NCBI RefSeq assembly: GCF_042679085.1
Contig: NZ_JBHTLQ010000005.1
Location: 62,001-126,000 of the forward strand
Reading direction: 5' to 3'
DNA length: 64,000 nucleotides
Source of the DNA: Phenylobacterium conjunctum
GTDB lineage: Bacteria > Pseudomonadota > Alphaproteobacteria > Caulobacterales > Caulobacteraceae
Below are positions 32,625 to 43,524 of the stretch, in pieces (position 1 is the stretch's first letter; every line of letters begins with the position of its first letter). The notes beneath the pieces were generated by a model, which was not told where the DNA came from, did no database searches, and saw only the letters and a list, made by a program, of their open reading frames with translations. Made by a program: the position numbers and the translations under genes.

Positions 32625-33256
32625 TGGAGCGCCAGATGATCACGGTGGCGGAGGAGTTCTTCGCCAAGGGCTGCGGGCGCTGCGATCGGTTCGCGACCCC
32701 GGACTGCTCCACCCGGCGCTGGATCGACGGCCTGAAAGCCTTGCGCCGGATCGCCCTGGAGGTCGGCCTGACCGAGACCGCCAAGTGGGGACACCCCTGC
32801 TACATGCACGCCGATCGCAACATCGCCCTGATCGGCGCCTTTCGGGACGACTTCCGCCTGACCTTCATGAACGCGGCCCTGCTCAAGGACCCCGGGGGCG
32901 TCCTGACCCGCCAGGGGCCGAACACCCGCCACCCGGATATGATCGTCTTTCGCGACAACGCCGAGGTCGCCGGGCTGGAGCCGGTGATCCGCGCCTACCT
33001 CGCCGAGGCGATGGCCTATGCGGAGGCTGGCGCGAAGCCGCTCCGGGACGAGCATGAGCGCGAACTGCCCGACGAGCTGGTCGAGGCCCTGGACGCCGAC
33101 CCGGAGCTGGCCGAGGCCTTCAACGCCCTCAGTCGGGGCCGTCGCAACAGCTATGTGGTGAACCTGAACACCGCCAAGGCCTCCGCGACCCGGATAGCCC
33201 GGATCGAAAAGTTCCGCAGCGCCATCCTGGCCGGCAAGGGCGCGAACGAGCGGTGA
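32624..33256 (+). CDS. YdeI/OmdA-associated (DUF1801-type) protein
   Basis: 210 residues. N-terminal DUF1801-like domain with AKWGHPCYMHADRNIALIGA, then a C-terminal helical tail LSRGRRNSYVVNLNTAKASATRIARIEK typical of YdeI/OmpD-associated proteins. The N-terminus adds a Cys cluster, GCGRCDRFATPDC, that could bind metal. Molecular role is not known; here it is coupled to the OsmC gene. Start ATG 32624 overlaps that gene's TGA. Confidence 0.75.
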   Translation: MERQMITVAEEFFAKGCGRCDRFATPDCSTRRWIDGLKALRRIALEVGLTETAKWGHPCYMHADRNIALIGAFRDDFRLTFMNAALLKDPGGVLTRQGPNTRHPDMIVFRDNAEVAGLEPVIRAYLAEAMAYAEAGAKPLRDEHERELPDELVEALDADPELAEAFNALSRGRRNSYVVNLNTAKASATRIARIEKFRSAILAGKGANER

Positions 33257-33304
33257 CCTCCCCGGGAGGGGGATCATCTCGTCAAATTGTGCGGAGAAGA
33301 AGAA

Positions 33305-33380
<76 letters not shown>

Positions 33381-33466
33381 GTCCCGACTCCAGGCTCTTT
33401 GCCCGGCGGCGAGGGCGCGGAACATACGCGATGCTTCGCCCTTTGCAAGCCGGTTGGGAAAAAAAG

Positions 33467-33814
33467 ATGGCGCGGCGGAATCTGACGGGGGCGGTGGACT
33501 TCGCCTACCTTGAAAACTTTGCGGCGAACGACGCCGGGGTGATCGAGGAAGTGTTGAATTTATTCAGGGAACAGGCCGGCATCTGGTCGTCCATGCTGGA
33601 CGCCTCCGCTGAGGGCTGGCGCGACGCGGCCCACACCTTGAAGGGCGCGGCGCGCGGGATCGGGGCCAATCACCTGGGCGAACTGTGCGCGGCGGCGGAG
33701 GCCGATGGTCCCCAGCACCTGGCGGACGTGCTGCACGCCCTGGACCTGGTGCTGGCCGACATCGCCGCCTACCAGCACGAACAGGCCCTGCAGTCCCTGA
33801 AGACGCCGCGCTAG
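33467..33814 (+). CDS. Histidine phosphotransfer (HPt) domain protein
   Basis: 115 residues, a stand-alone four-helix HPt. The phosphorylated His is His56 in AAHTLKGAARGIGA, a textbook HPt signature. It relays phosphate between hybrid kinases and response regulators in the cytoplasm. ATG 33467 was chosen over the frame open to 33431, which overlaps the tRNA downstream region; GGGAAAAAAAG stands before it. No kinase is adjacent. Confidence 0.88.
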   Translation: MARRNLTGAVDFAYLENFAANDAGVIEEVLNLFREQAGIWSSMLDASAEGWRDAAHTLKGAARGIGANHLGELCAAAEADGPQHLADVLHALDLVLADIAAYQHEQALQSLKTPR

Positions 33815-33826
33815 AGTCCGTCCTTG

Positions 33827-33874
33827 GCGCGTGATGGCCGCCGAAACCGCCGACCACTTTCGGCTATCACGCGC
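33827..33874. terminator. Long interrupted hairpin between convergent genes
   Basis: GCGCGTGAT (33827-33835) pairs with ATCACGCGC (33866-33874), and GCCGAAA (33840-33846) with TTTCGGC (33858-33864). It reaches into the LysR stop codon and probably ends transcripts from both sides. Confidence 0.65.
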
Positions 33875-34830
33875 TAGATCCCCGCGCCGTTGTCGATGGC
33901 CTGCAGCGCCGCCTCGTGAGCCTCGGCCTCGGCGGTGATCCAGTTGATGAAGGCCTTCACCTGCGGCAGGCGACCCTTGGCCTTGGGGTGGACCACGTAA
34001 TAGGCGAAGTCCACCGCGGTCGCGATCTGCAGCGGCGCGATCAGCCGGCCGGCGTCCAGGTCTGCCTGGGCCAGGGTGCGCTTGGCCAGGGCGACACCGC
34101 GCCCGTTCACAGCCGCCTCGATCACCAGGCTCGACTGGTTGAAGCGCGGACCGCGCGCCCCGTCGATGCCGCGCAGGCCGCGCGCGGCCAGCCACATGGT
34201 CCAGTCCGGGCAGCTGTCGTCGGGATCCGGCGAGCCGTCGTGCAGCAGCACATGGTTGGCCAGGTCAGCGGGATCGTTCAGGGGCGTGGTCGCCGCAAGC
34301 TCGGGGCTGATCACCGGGATCACGGTCTCGCCGATCAGGCGGCGGACCTCCAGGCCCGGATAGCGGCCGGCGCCATAGCGGATCGCCACATCCACCTCGC
34401 CGGTGGACAGGTCGACGAGCTCCAGGCCGGCGGAGAGCCAGACGTCCACCTGCGGATGCTGGGCCTCGAACTTGCCCAGGCGCGGCACCAGCCACTTGGC
34501 GGCGAAGGAGGGCGCGGCGGTCAGGGTCAGCCGGCGGCCATCCACCGCCGCGGTCAGCATGGAGGCGGCCTCGGCCAGGCGGTCAAAGGCCTCCCGCAGG
34601 GCGGGGAGGGCGGTCTGGGCCGCGTCGGTCAGCAGCAGCCCCTTGGGCGTGCGCTTGAACAGGGCTGCGCCGACATAGTCCTCCAGGTTCTGGATCTGCT
34701 GGCTGACGGCGCCGGGCGTGACCGACAGCTCGTCGGCGGCCCGGGAGAAGTTGAGATGGCGGGCGGCGGCCTCGAACGCGCGCAAGGCGTTGAGAGGCGG
34801 CAGACGACGTCGCTCGGCGTTACGTTCCAC
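33874..34830 (-). CDS. LysR-family regulator, GcvA-like, next to sulfite reductase operon
   Basis: 318 residues. HTH at about 10-65 (LNALRAFEAAARHLNFSRAA, LSVTPGAVSQQIQNLEDYVG), then a two-lobed effector domain (LTAAPSFAAKWLVPRLGKFE typical of the GcvA group). Start GTG 34830 with CAGGAAAACTC upstream; a longer open frame covers the whole divergent promoter. Divergent from the cob/cys operon with a 169-bp gap carrying a dyad, so it likely controls that operon in response to sulfur status (inference). Confidence 0.85.
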   Translation of the reverse strand: MERNAERRRLPPLNALRAFEAAARHLNFSRAADELSVTPGAVSQQIQNLEDYVGAALFKRTPKGLLLTDAAQTALPALREAFDRLAEAASMLTAAVDGRRLTLTAAPSFAAKWLVPRLGKFEAQHPQVDVWLSAGLELVDLSTGEVDVAIRYGAGRYPGLEVRRLIGETVIPVISPELAATTPLNDPADLANHVLLHDGSPDPDDSCPDWTMWLAARGLRGIDGARGPRFNQSSLVIEAAVNGRGVALAKRTLAQADLDAGRLIAPLQIATAVDFAYYVVHPKAKGRLPQVKAFINWITAEAEAHEAALQAIDNGAGI

Positions 34831-34980
34831 GAGTTTTCCTGACAGCCCCGGCAGAAGTCCTTGGGTTGCGAATTGGGGCTCAGCGACCCAGTTTGCAAGC
34901 CTGCGGTGGTGTATCGGCCCAATCCCTTGCACGGCAAGGCTTCGGGCGCGGATGCAAACCGCGTTGTGACCCTTATAGCG

Positions 34981-34995
34981 TTTAGAGAAGCTAAA
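34981..34995. promoter_or_regulatory. Dyad TTTAG-N5-CTAAA just before the first cys-operon gene
   Basis: TTTAGAGAAGCTAAA is a perfect 5-bp-arm dyad of LysR-box size ending 4 bp before the ATG at 35000, so it overlaps the ribosome-binding position (GAGAAG). Confidence 0.45.
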
Positions 34996-34999
34996 GCCT

Positions 35000-35854
35000 A
35001 TGACCTCTCGCCGCACGACAGATCGCGCCACCGGGCTGGTGGTGCTGAGCGGCCAGGCGAGCGGCCGCGCTGGCGCAGTGTGGCTGGTGGGCGCCGGACC
35101 CGGCGACCCGGAACTTCTGACCCTCAAGGCCCTGAAGGCCCTGCAAGGCGCCGAGGTCGTGGTCCACGACGGCCTGGTCTCAGATGAAATCCTCGACCTG
35201 GCGCCGGCCCAGGCTCGCCGCATCAGCGTCGCCAAGCGCAAGTCGCGCCACGCCTATCCGCAGGACGAGATCAACCGGATGCTGGTGGCCTTCGCCCAGG
35301 AAGGCCTGCGCGTCGTGCGGCTGAAGGGCGGCGACCCCTTCATCTTCGGCCGGGGCGGCGAGGAGCTGGAGGCCTGCCGCGAGGCGGGCGTCGAATGCCA
35401 CGTGGTGCCCGGCGTGACCGCGGCCCTGGCGGCCTCGGCTGACGCCGGCGCGCCGCTCACCCATCGGGGCCTGGCCCAGGCCGTGACCTTCGTCACCGGC
35501 CATGCGGCGGCGGGCGCCGATCCGGACCTGGACTGGGCGGCGCTGGCCAGGCCCAACCACACGGTGGTGATCTATATGGGCGTCTCCACAGCGGCGGGGA
35601 TCGCGGCGCGCCTGATGGGCGCCGGCCGATCGGCCGCGACGCCGGCCCTGATCGTCGAGAACGCCAGCCGCGCCGACGAGCGCCGCCTGACCACCACGCT
35701 AGGCGGCCTGGCCGAGATGGCCCAGGCCGTGCGCGGGCCCGCCCTGCTGATCGTGGGCGAGGCTATGGCCTTGGCCCAGGCCGGCGAAGGCCTCAGCAAG
35801 TTTGCAATCAACGAGGAGCCCCGGGCTTACGGGGACGAGCGAGTGTCGAAATGA
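35000..35854 (+). CDS. cobA: Uroporphyrinogen-III C-methyltransferase (SUMT)
   Basis: 284 residues. It methylates uroporphyrinogen III at C2 and C7 to precorrin-2, the first step to siroheme. Motifs: LVGAGPGDPELLTLKAL at about 30-46, VVHDGLVS, VVRLKGGDPFIFGRGGEE and CHVVPGVTAALAASADAGAPLTHR split over the SAM site. The oxidase/ferrochelatase half of CysG is absent, so these steps must be encoded elsewhere. First gene of the sulfite reductase operon; overlaps the DUF2849 gene by 4 bp. Confidence 0.92.
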   Translation: MTSRRTTDRATGLVVLSGQASGRAGAVWLVGAGPGDPELLTLKALKALQGAEVVVHDGLVSDEILDLAPAQARRISVAKRKSRHAYPQDEINRMLVAFAQEGLRVVRLKGGDPFIFGRGGEELEACREAGVECHVVPGVTAALAASADAGAPLTHRGLAQAVTFVTGHAAAGADPDLDWAALARPNHTVVIYMGVSTAAGIAARLMGAGRSAATPALIVENASRADERRLTTTLGGLAEMAQAVRGPALLIVGEAMALAQAGEGLSKFAINEEPRAYGDERVSK

Positions 35855-36216
35855 GAGCCTTGACCGCCAATAGACTATCCGACGGCGAGGTCGTGTTCTG
35901 GAAGGCCGGCCAGTGGGTCGAGCGCTTCGCTGACGCCGAGCTGTTCGGCGCCGACGCCCAGGCCGCCGCTGAGGCCGCCGAGGGCCACGCCAAGGCCCAG
36001 CCGACCGTCGTGGTCGAGCCCTATCTGATCGACCTGATCGAGAGCGAGGGTCTGTGGGCCCCGCTGTCCTATCGCGAGCGCATCCGCGCGCTGGGGCCGA
36101 CTAACCATCCGGCCCACGGCAAGCAGGCCGAGGGCGGGGCGGTGATCGACGCCCTGCGGCACGCCCATGGGGCTGCGCGCTCCACGGGCCGCGTTGACCT
36201 GATCAAGCGCAAGTAG
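35851..36216 (+). CDS. DUF2849 protein of the sulfite reductase operon
   Basis: 121 residues, soluble. RALTANRLSDGEVVFWKAGQ at the start is the hallmark of DUF2849, a small family found almost only between siroheme synthase and sulfite reductase genes in alphaproteobacteria. Function unknown, presumably a partner of sulfite reduction. The ATG overlaps the upstream TGA (ATGA), and cysI begins 11 bp downstream. Confidence 0.88.
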   Translation: MRALTANRLSDGEVVFWKAGQWVERFADAELFGADAQAAAEAAEGHAKAQPTVVVEPYLIDLIESEGLWAPLSYRERIRALGPTNHPAHGKQAEGGAVIDALRHAHGAARSTGRVDLIKRK

Positions 36217-36226
36217 GGGGACGCGC

Positions 36227-37865
<1,639 letters not shown>

Positions 37866-37882
<17 letters not shown>

Positions 37883-38366
37883 GCTGACCGAAGGGGCCTT
37901 CTCCGTCGTCGACGACGCCTTCACTTGGGTTCCCGATGACGCGGACCTGCCGCGCAGCGACGTGATCATCTCGCTGGCCCGCTTCCAGGCCGAGGGCGAC
38001 CGCCTGCTGTCGGAAGGCCGCAAGGTCGGGGTCCGGATCGAGCCGGATCAGGAGATCGAGGCCCTGGCCTATGACCTGCCGCGGATCGCGGTGGTGGCCC
38101 TGGCCTTCCCGAAGTTCGGCGATGGCCGGGCCTTCTCCTCGGCCCGCCTGCTGCGGGAGCGCTTCGCCTACACGGGCGAGGTCCGCGCCGTGGGCGATGT
38201 CCTGGTCGAACTGGGCGGCCACATGGTCCGCTGCGGGTTCGACGCCTTCGAGCCCGCCGACGGGTCGCAGCCGGCCCAGTGGGCCCACGTCGCCACCCGT
38301 CACCGTCATGTCTATCAACGCGCCGCCGACGCTCGCACGCCGGCCTACGCCCTGCGGGGAGAGTAG
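37866..38366 (+). CDS. DUF934 protein of the sulfate assimilation operon
   Basis: 166 residues. The segment VALAFPKFGDGRAFSSARLLRER is the diagnostic block of DUF934 (often annotated oxidoreductase-like CysX/Y), which is always found with cysI and cysH. Biochemical role unknown. Starts within cysI and ends 4 bp before the cysH ATG, so it is translationally coupled on both sides. Confidence 0.88.
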
Positions 38367-38370
38367 TCCC

Positions 38371-39108
38371 ATGGCCTTCGATCAACTGGACCGTCCCGAT
38401 CTCGCGCTCCGCCTTGATGCGGAATTGCGACACGCCCACCCGGTCACGGTGCTGGAAAGCGCCATCGAGACCTTCGGCGACCGGCTCGCCCTGGTCTCGT
38501 CTTTCGGGGCGGAGTCGGCGGTGCTCCTGCACCTGGCGGCCCAGTTGAAGCCGGATATTCCGGTGCTGTTCCTCGACACCGGCATGCTGTTCGGCCAGAC
38601 CTTGGACTATCGCCGCAACCTGGCGGCCAAGCTCGGCCTGACCGATGTCCGTGACCTGCGCCCGGCGTTCCAGGACCTGGCGACGGCGGACCCTGAGGCC
38701 AAGCTCTGGAAGACCGACACCGACGCCTGCTGCCATGTGCGCAAGGTCCTGCCGCTGGACCGCGCCATTGAGGGCTTCGACGCCTGGCTCACCGGCCGCA
38801 AGCGCTTCCACGGCGGCGACCGCATGTCCCTGCCGGTGGTGGAACAGGCCGAGGGCAAGGTGAAGTTCAATCCCCTGGCCAACTGGGGCAAGGAAGAGCT
38901 CGACGCCTACATGGCCGCGCACGATCTTCCGGCCCATCCGCTGGTGGCCCAGGGCTTCCCGTCCATCGGCTGCTGGCCCTGCACCAAGCCGGTGGAAGAG
39001 GGACAAGATGTCCGCGCCGGTCGCTGGGCGGGTTCCGAAAAGACGGAATGCGGCATACATACCGCCCGCGCGCCCGGCGCCGTCAGCAATGTCGGCGGCG
39101 ATATCTGA
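38371..39108 (+). CDS. cysH: Phosphoadenylyl/adenylyl-sulfate reductase
   Basis: 245 residues. The PP-loop starts with VSSFGAESAVLL, and LFLDTGMLFGQTLDYR follows. It has both CC (TDACCHVRK) and CxxC (GCWPCT) pairs, which bind a 4Fe-4S cluster in APS-type reductases, and the catalytic Cys in ECGIH. The cluster cysteines suggest APS as a substrate in addition to or instead of PAPS. ATG 38371 follows GGGGAGAGTAGTCCC. Next gene is 29 bp downstream. Confidence 0.92.
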   Translation: MAFDQLDRPDLALRLDAELRHAHPVTVLESAIETFGDRLALVSSFGAESAVLLHLAAQLKPDIPVLFLDTGMLFGQTLDYRRNLAAKLGLTDVRDLRPAFQDLATADPEAKLWKTDTDACCHVRKVLPLDRAIEGFDAWLTGRKRFHGGDRMSLPVVEQAEGKVKFNPLANWGKEELDAYMAAHDLPAHPLVAQGFPSIGCWPCTKPVEEGQDVRAGRWAGSEKTECGIHTARAPGAVSNVGGDI

Positions 39109-39137
39109 CGCGGACCGCCAGTTCGAAACGGATTCAC

Positions 39138-39944
39138 ATGACCGACGTGACCGCCGCCCCGGCCAAGAAGGCCGGCGCCTTCTACTATGAGACCGTGACC
39201 TGGGTTCAGCACTGGACCGACGAGCTATTCTCGTTCCGCTGCACCCGCGATCCGGGCCTGCGGTTCCAGAGCGGCCAGTTCGTGATGGTCGGCCTGGAGG
39301 TCGACGGCAAGCCGCTGCTGCGCGCCTATTCCATCGCCTCGCCCGCCTGGCACGACGAGCTCGAGTTTTACTCGATCAAGGTCCAGGACGGCCCGCTGAC
39401 CTCGCGTCTGCAGCACCTGAAGGTCGGTGATCAGGTCCTGATCGGCCGCAAGCCCACCGGCACCCTGGTGCTGGACGGCCTGAAGCCCGGCAAGCGGCTC
39501 TACATGCTGGGCACCGGCACGGGCCTCGCGCCCTGGCTCAGCCTGGCCCGCGAGCCCGAGGTCTATGAGCGCTTCGAGAAGGTGATCGTCACCCACACCG
39601 TGCGCCACGTCAGCGACCTGAACTATCGCGAGCTGTTCGAGGAAGAGCTGAAGACCGACGAGGTCCTGAGCGAGTTGATCGGCGACAAGCTGCTATACTA
39701 TCCGACCGTCACCCGCGACCCGTTCAAAACGCAAGGCCGCATCACTGACCTGATCGCGTCGGGCCAGATCTTCAGCGACCTGGGCCTGCCCAAGCTCGAT
39801 CCGGCGGAAGACCGCTTCATGCTCTGCGGCGGCCCCTCGGTGCTGAAGGACCTGAAGATCCAGCTCGAAGCGCTCGGCTATGTCGAGGGCTCGGTGTCCC
39901 AGCCCGGCGACTACGTGCTGGAACGCGCTTTCGTTGAGACCTGA
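39138..39944 (+). CDS. fpr: Ferredoxin/flavodoxin-NADP reductase
   Basis: 268 residues. FAD site RAYSIASPAW, then LGTGTGLAPWLSLAREPEVY for the nicotinamide/NADP region and FMLCGGPSVLKDL near the end, closing with a C-terminal ERAFVET tail typical of bacterial Fpr. It transfers electrons between NADPH and ferredoxin or flavodoxin. As last gene of the sulfite reductase operon it may supply that enzyme in place of a CysJ subunit (inference). ATG 39138 chosen by homology-like start; the frame open upstream overlaps cysH. Confidence 0.9.
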   Translation: MTDVTAAPAKKAGAFYYETVTWVQHWTDELFSFRCTRDPGLRFQSGQFVMVGLEVDGKPLLRAYSIASPAWHDELEFYSIKVQDGPLTSRLQHLKVGDQVLIGRKPTGTLVLDGLKPGKRLYMLGTGTGLAPWLSLAREPEVYERFEKVIVTHTVRHVSDLNYRELFEEELKTDEVLSELIGDKLLYYPTVTRDPFKTQGRITDLIASGQIFSDLGLPKLDPAEDRFMLCGGPSVLKDLKIQLEALGYVEGSVSQPGDYVLERAFVET

Positions 39945-41027
39945 TCAGATCAGATAGGTCTCGCGCAGGCGGGCGACCTTGGCGTCGGTCAGGCCAAACC
40001 GGGCCTTGGCCAGCGCCACCGGCCCGCCGAACTTGTCGTCGACGGCCTTCAGCGCGATCCGCATCACGTCCGGGTCCGAGCCCATCAGCACGTTCAACAC
40101 TTCCGGCGGCATGCGCGCAAAGGCCTGGGCCTGCGCGGTGGAGACGCCGCTCATCGGCGCCCCCTTGCTGACCTGCTGGGTGTACATGGACGGCGGCGTA
40201 TAGGTCTGGGTCAGGGCGTAGTCGGCCACGACCGTCTGGCGCGGCACCCCCAGCACCGACAGCACCAGGGCGGCCGCCATGCCGGTGCGGTCCTTGCCGG
40301 CGCTGCAGTTCATGGCCAGCGGGGTTTCCCGGCGCACCAGGTGGTCGAACATCTCGGTGTACTGGGGCGTCAGCATGTCGATGAACTGGACATAGCCGTC
40401 GGCGAAGGCCTGCACCGCCTCGGCCCGGGTGGTGGCCCGGTACATGGCGTTCAGCGAGGCGCCCATCTCGTAGTCGTGCGCCGCCACGCGGGTTTCCTCG
40501 GTCTTGAGGAAGGGCGTCGGCTCGGCGGTGCGCTCCTGGACGCTGCGCAGGTCGCAGATCACCGCCACGCCCAGGCCTGAGAGGTAGGTCATGTCGGCCG
40601 GGGTCAGGCCGCTCATCACGCCGGAGCGATAGATGCGGCCCCAACGCACCTGACGGCCGTCGGCGGCGCGGTATCCGCCCAGGTCGCGGAAGTTGCGCCC
40701 GCCCTGCAGGGGCAGGATGCGCTCCGCCACGCGGGTCTGCCCGCCCGCCTTGTCGGCGACCAGGAAATAGGGTCGCGGCGCCGCCTGGAGGGACAGCTCG
40801 GCGGCGCCGCTGGTGACGCCGGACCGCATCTCCCGCATGAACAGGCGAGGCGCGTCCGGGTCGGAAGACACGAAGACCGAGGCCGGCGTGGACTTGCCAT
40901 TCCAGGTGAGCCGCACCGCCTTGGGCGACAGGCGCACAGCCTTGGCCTCCAGGACGGGTCGGGCGGCCAGGGCTTGAGGGGCGGCGGCCAGGGCCGCGGC
41001 GGTCAGCAGGAAGGAACGACGATCCAT
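39945..41027 (-). CDS. Exported tyrosine-protein-phosphatase-like protein (Tat signal)
   Basis: 360 residues. MDRRSFLLTAAALAAAPQAL is a twin-arginine signal peptide. After a beta-rich 110-residue region comes a phosphatase domain with GGRNFRDLGGYRAADGRQVR, a conserved entry block of bacterial Tyr phosphatases, and the P-loop CSAGKDRTG (CX5R). It may remove phosphate from proteins, inositol phosphates or phospholipids in the periplasm. It starts 15 bp after a TonB-dependent receptor gene, so the two are likely co-expressed. Adjacent and convergent to fpr. Confidence 0.88.
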   Translation of the reverse strand: MDRRSFLLTAAALAAAPQALAARPVLEAKAVRLSPKAVRLTWNGKSTPASVFVSSDPDAPRLFMREMRSGVTSGAAELSLQAAPRPYFLVADKAGGQTRVAERILPLQGGRNFRDLGGYRAADGRQVRWGRIYRSGVMSGLTPADMTYLSGLGVAVICDLRSVQERTAEPTPFLKTEETRVAAHDYEMGASLNAMYRATTRAEAVQAFADGYVQFIDMLTPQYTEMFDHLVRRETPLAMNCSAGKDRTGMAAALVLSVLGVPRQTVVADYALTQTYTPPSMYTQQVSKGAPMSGVSTAQAQAFARMPPEVLNVLMGSDPDVMRIALKAVDDKFGGPVALAKARFGLTDAKVARLRETYLI

Positions 41028-41041
41028 GGGCCCGGCTCCGA

Positions 41042-43315
41042 TCAGAACTTGATGTTCATTTCCGCGCCGAAGGTGCGCGGGTCGTTGAAGATGGCGTAGG
41101 TCCCGAGCGCAGCGTTGGTGTTCTTCAGGAACATGTGGGCCTCGTCGAGCAGGTTGCGCGACCACAGGGACAGCTGCAGCTTGGCGCCGGTGTCGCTGAT
41201 CTGGATGTCGGTCAGAGACAGGCGGGCGTTCACCAGGAACGAGCTGTCGCTGAGCGTCGGGTCGGTGGTGCCGGTGTACTGACCGTCGGCGTAGTTGGCG
41301 TCCAGGTGGGCCTTGAAGGTCGCGCCGAGCGCGGGGCGCTCATAGTCGATGCTGACCCCGCCGGCGTTCTTAGGCGTGTAGAGCGGATAGATCACCGCCT
41401 GGGTGTTGGTGAAGGGGTTGAACGCCTTCGACAGCTCGACCTTGGTGTAGGCGTAGTTGGCGCTAAGTGTCAGACCCTCCGCCGGGGTGACCGTGAAGTC
41501 GAGCTCAACACCCTTGGTCTTGCCGGTGGCGGCGTTGGTGGTTTCCAGCGTGCCGCGGTTGTTGTTCAGGATGATGACGCTGAAGTCGACCTGGGCGTCC
41601 TTGATCTCACCGTAGTAGGCCGCGAGGTTCAGGCGGGCGCGGTTCTCCCAGAACTGGGTCTTGGCGCCCAGTTCGTACATGGAGACGGTCTCGGGATCGA
41701 AGGCGCGATAGGTGAGGGAGCGGGAGTTGGCCCCGCCCGACTTGTACCCGGTGCTCCAGCGGCCATAGAGGTTCACGTCCGGCGTGACGTCGTAGGCGAC
41801 CGTGACCAATGGGTCGAAGCGGCTCCAGGATTCGTCCAGGGGCACGCGGCCGACAATGACCTGCTTGCTGGCGTTGACGTAGGAGGGCAGGGCGCCGTTG
41901 ACGGTGTCGAGGGAGCCCTTCTTCTGGTCCTTGGTCAGGCGTCCGCCCAGGGTCAGGTGCAGGTCCTGCAGGCCCGCCGGGGTCCAGACCACCTGGCCGA
42001 ACACGCCGTAGCTGTCGGTCACCACGTGGCTCGCCCGGTCAAAGGGCACGGTGTTCAGGTCGATCGACAGGGTGGTGTAGCCGGTCCCGGTCGCGTTCCA
42101 CTGCATGGTGTTCGGGGTCTGGGCGTTATCCCGGACCTTTTCGTGGAAGTAGAGGGCGCCGAAGACGTATTCCAGTTGGTCGGTGTGGCCGATGACCTGG
42201 AATTCCTGGCTGTATTGCTCCTGGTAGACCTTCGCCATGCTGTAGCGGGAGAAGGCTGCGCCCGGCGCATAGACGGACAGGAACTGGGCGCCATTGTCGT
42301 ACTGGGTCTGGTCGAGCTTGCGATAGGAGCTGATCGACTTCAGCGTCACCGTATCGGCGGCGTCCCACTCCAGGTTCAGGCGATGGCCCCAGGTCTTGCC
42401 CACGCTCAGCTGCAGCGGCACGCCGATGTTGGCGGTGTCGGCGCGATCCGTCTGCAGCGGCATCAGGGGCGCCAGGGCCAGGGCGCCCTTCTTCACCAGC
42501 TGCACATTGTAAGGCGTGGTGCCGTCATAGGCGTTGTCAAAGGCGTAGTCGGCCGAGAAGCTGTCGGTCGGCCGCCACAGGGCCTGCACCTGGACGCCGC
42601 GCTTGTCGTAGCTGTTGAAGTCTTCCTGGCCCGAGGTGGTCGGGTTCTTGATCGTGCCGTCGCGCTTGGTGACCAGGCCGTCCAGCTTGATGCTGATATT
42701 GTTGACCTCGGGCAGGTCGATATGGGTCTCGGCCTTGTAGGCGTTGTAGTTGCCGTAGCCGAGCGTGGTGTTCATGTGGAACTCGCCGCTGGGCTTCTTG
42801 GTGACGATGCTGAGCGCGCCGCCCTCGGTGTTCCGCCCGAACAGGGTGCCTTGCGGTCCCTTGAGCACCTCGATCCGCTCCACATCGTAGAGCGCCGAGC
42901 CCAGGCCCTGGGCGCGCCCGAGATAGACGCCGTCCACATACACCCCGACCGCCTGATCGCGGGCCGGCTGGTTGGCGTCGCCCAGGGCGCCGATGCCGCG
43001 CATGCCGAGCGTCAGGGCCGAGTGACGGGCGAAGAACGGGGCGACCCGCAGGGACGGGATGGCGCCGTCGCTCAGGTCTTCGATGGTCTGGACGTGCCGA
43101 GCCTGCATCTGGTCAGCGCCCATGGCGGAGATCGCAATGGGCGTGTCCTGGAGGTTGGTCTCGCGCTTCTGGGCGGTGACCACGACCTCTTCCAGGCCGA
43201 CAGCCCCGTCATCAGCGGCGGCGTCCGCCGCATGGGCCTGGCCCGCCACGGTCAGGGCGGCCGTACCCGCCAGCAGACAGGCGCGCAGCGCCCTCGAACC
43301 TTGAACCGCACGCAT
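41042..43315 (-). CDS. TonB-dependent receptor paired with a phosphatase
   Basis: 757 residues. Signal peptide ending VAGQAHAAD, then LEEVVVTAQKRETNLQDTPI and the plug end VEVLKGPQGTLFGRNTEGGA, followed by a barrel ending in MNIKF. ATG 43315 chosen with GGGGGTATCAAG upstream. It imports an outer-membrane-impermeable substrate; together with the exported phosphatase gene 15 bp downstream, a phosphorylated substrate (for example a phosphate ester stripped before or after import) is plausible. The divergent gene is a tandem TetR regulator. Confidence 0.9.
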   Translation of the reverse strand: MRAVQGSRALRACLLAGTAALTVAGQAHAADAAADDGAVGLEEVVVTAQKRETNLQDTPIAISAMGADQMQARHVQTIEDLSDGAIPSLRVAPFFARHSALTLGMRGIGALGDANQPARDQAVGVYVDGVYLGRAQGLGSALYDVERIEVLKGPQGTLFGRNTEGGALSIVTKKPSGEFHMNTTLGYGNYNAYKAETHIDLPEVNNISIKLDGLVTKRDGTIKNPTTSGQEDFNSYDKRGVQVQALWRPTDSFSADYAFDNAYDGTTPYNVQLVKKGALALAPLMPLQTDRADTANIGVPLQLSVGKTWGHRLNLEWDAADTVTLKSISSYRKLDQTQYDNGAQFLSVYAPGAAFSRYSMAKVYQEQYSQEFQVIGHTDQLEYVFGALYFHEKVRDNAQTPNTMQWNATGTGYTTLSIDLNTVPFDRASHVVTDSYGVFGQVVWTPAGLQDLHLTLGGRLTKDQKKGSLDTVNGALPSYVNASKQVIVGRVPLDESWSRFDPLVTVAYDVTPDVNLYGRWSTGYKSGGANSRSLTYRAFDPETVSMYELGAKTQFWENRARLNLAAYYGEIKDAQVDFSVIILNNNRGTLETTNAATGKTKGVELDFTVTPAEGLTLSANYAYTKVELSKAFNPFTNTQAVIYPLYTPKNAGGVSIDYERPALGATFKAHLDANYADGQYTGTTDPTLSDSSFLVNARLSLTDIQISDTGAKLQLSLWSRNLLDEAHMFLKNTNAALGTYAIFNDPRTFGAEMNIKF

Positions 43316-43439
43316 CTTGATACCCCCAGCAAAGTCACCCACGTCGCGTCGTGGTCGGCAGGGGCGTAGCGGCGGGCGGTGAAGCTAGAACGACTGTTAT
43401 GTGGCGGATTCACGAAGGTGGCGCCGGCGCCCGTCGAGG

Positions 43440-43454
43440 CTTGCATAACGTCTG
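43440..43454 (+). promoter_or_regulatory. Shared promoter-proximal motif, copy 7
   Basis: CTTGCATAACGTCTG, 70 bp before the tandem TetR start; with the following GGCAAG it also forms a CTTGC/GCAAG inverted pair. The TonB-dependent receptor starts 125 bp away on the other side. Confidence 0.5.
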
Positions 43455-43524
43455 GGCAAGATGGACAGTGCGGCTTCATATCGTGCGCATGAGCAGTTGC
43501 GCTGGCGGTGGTGGATTCTAGGTC

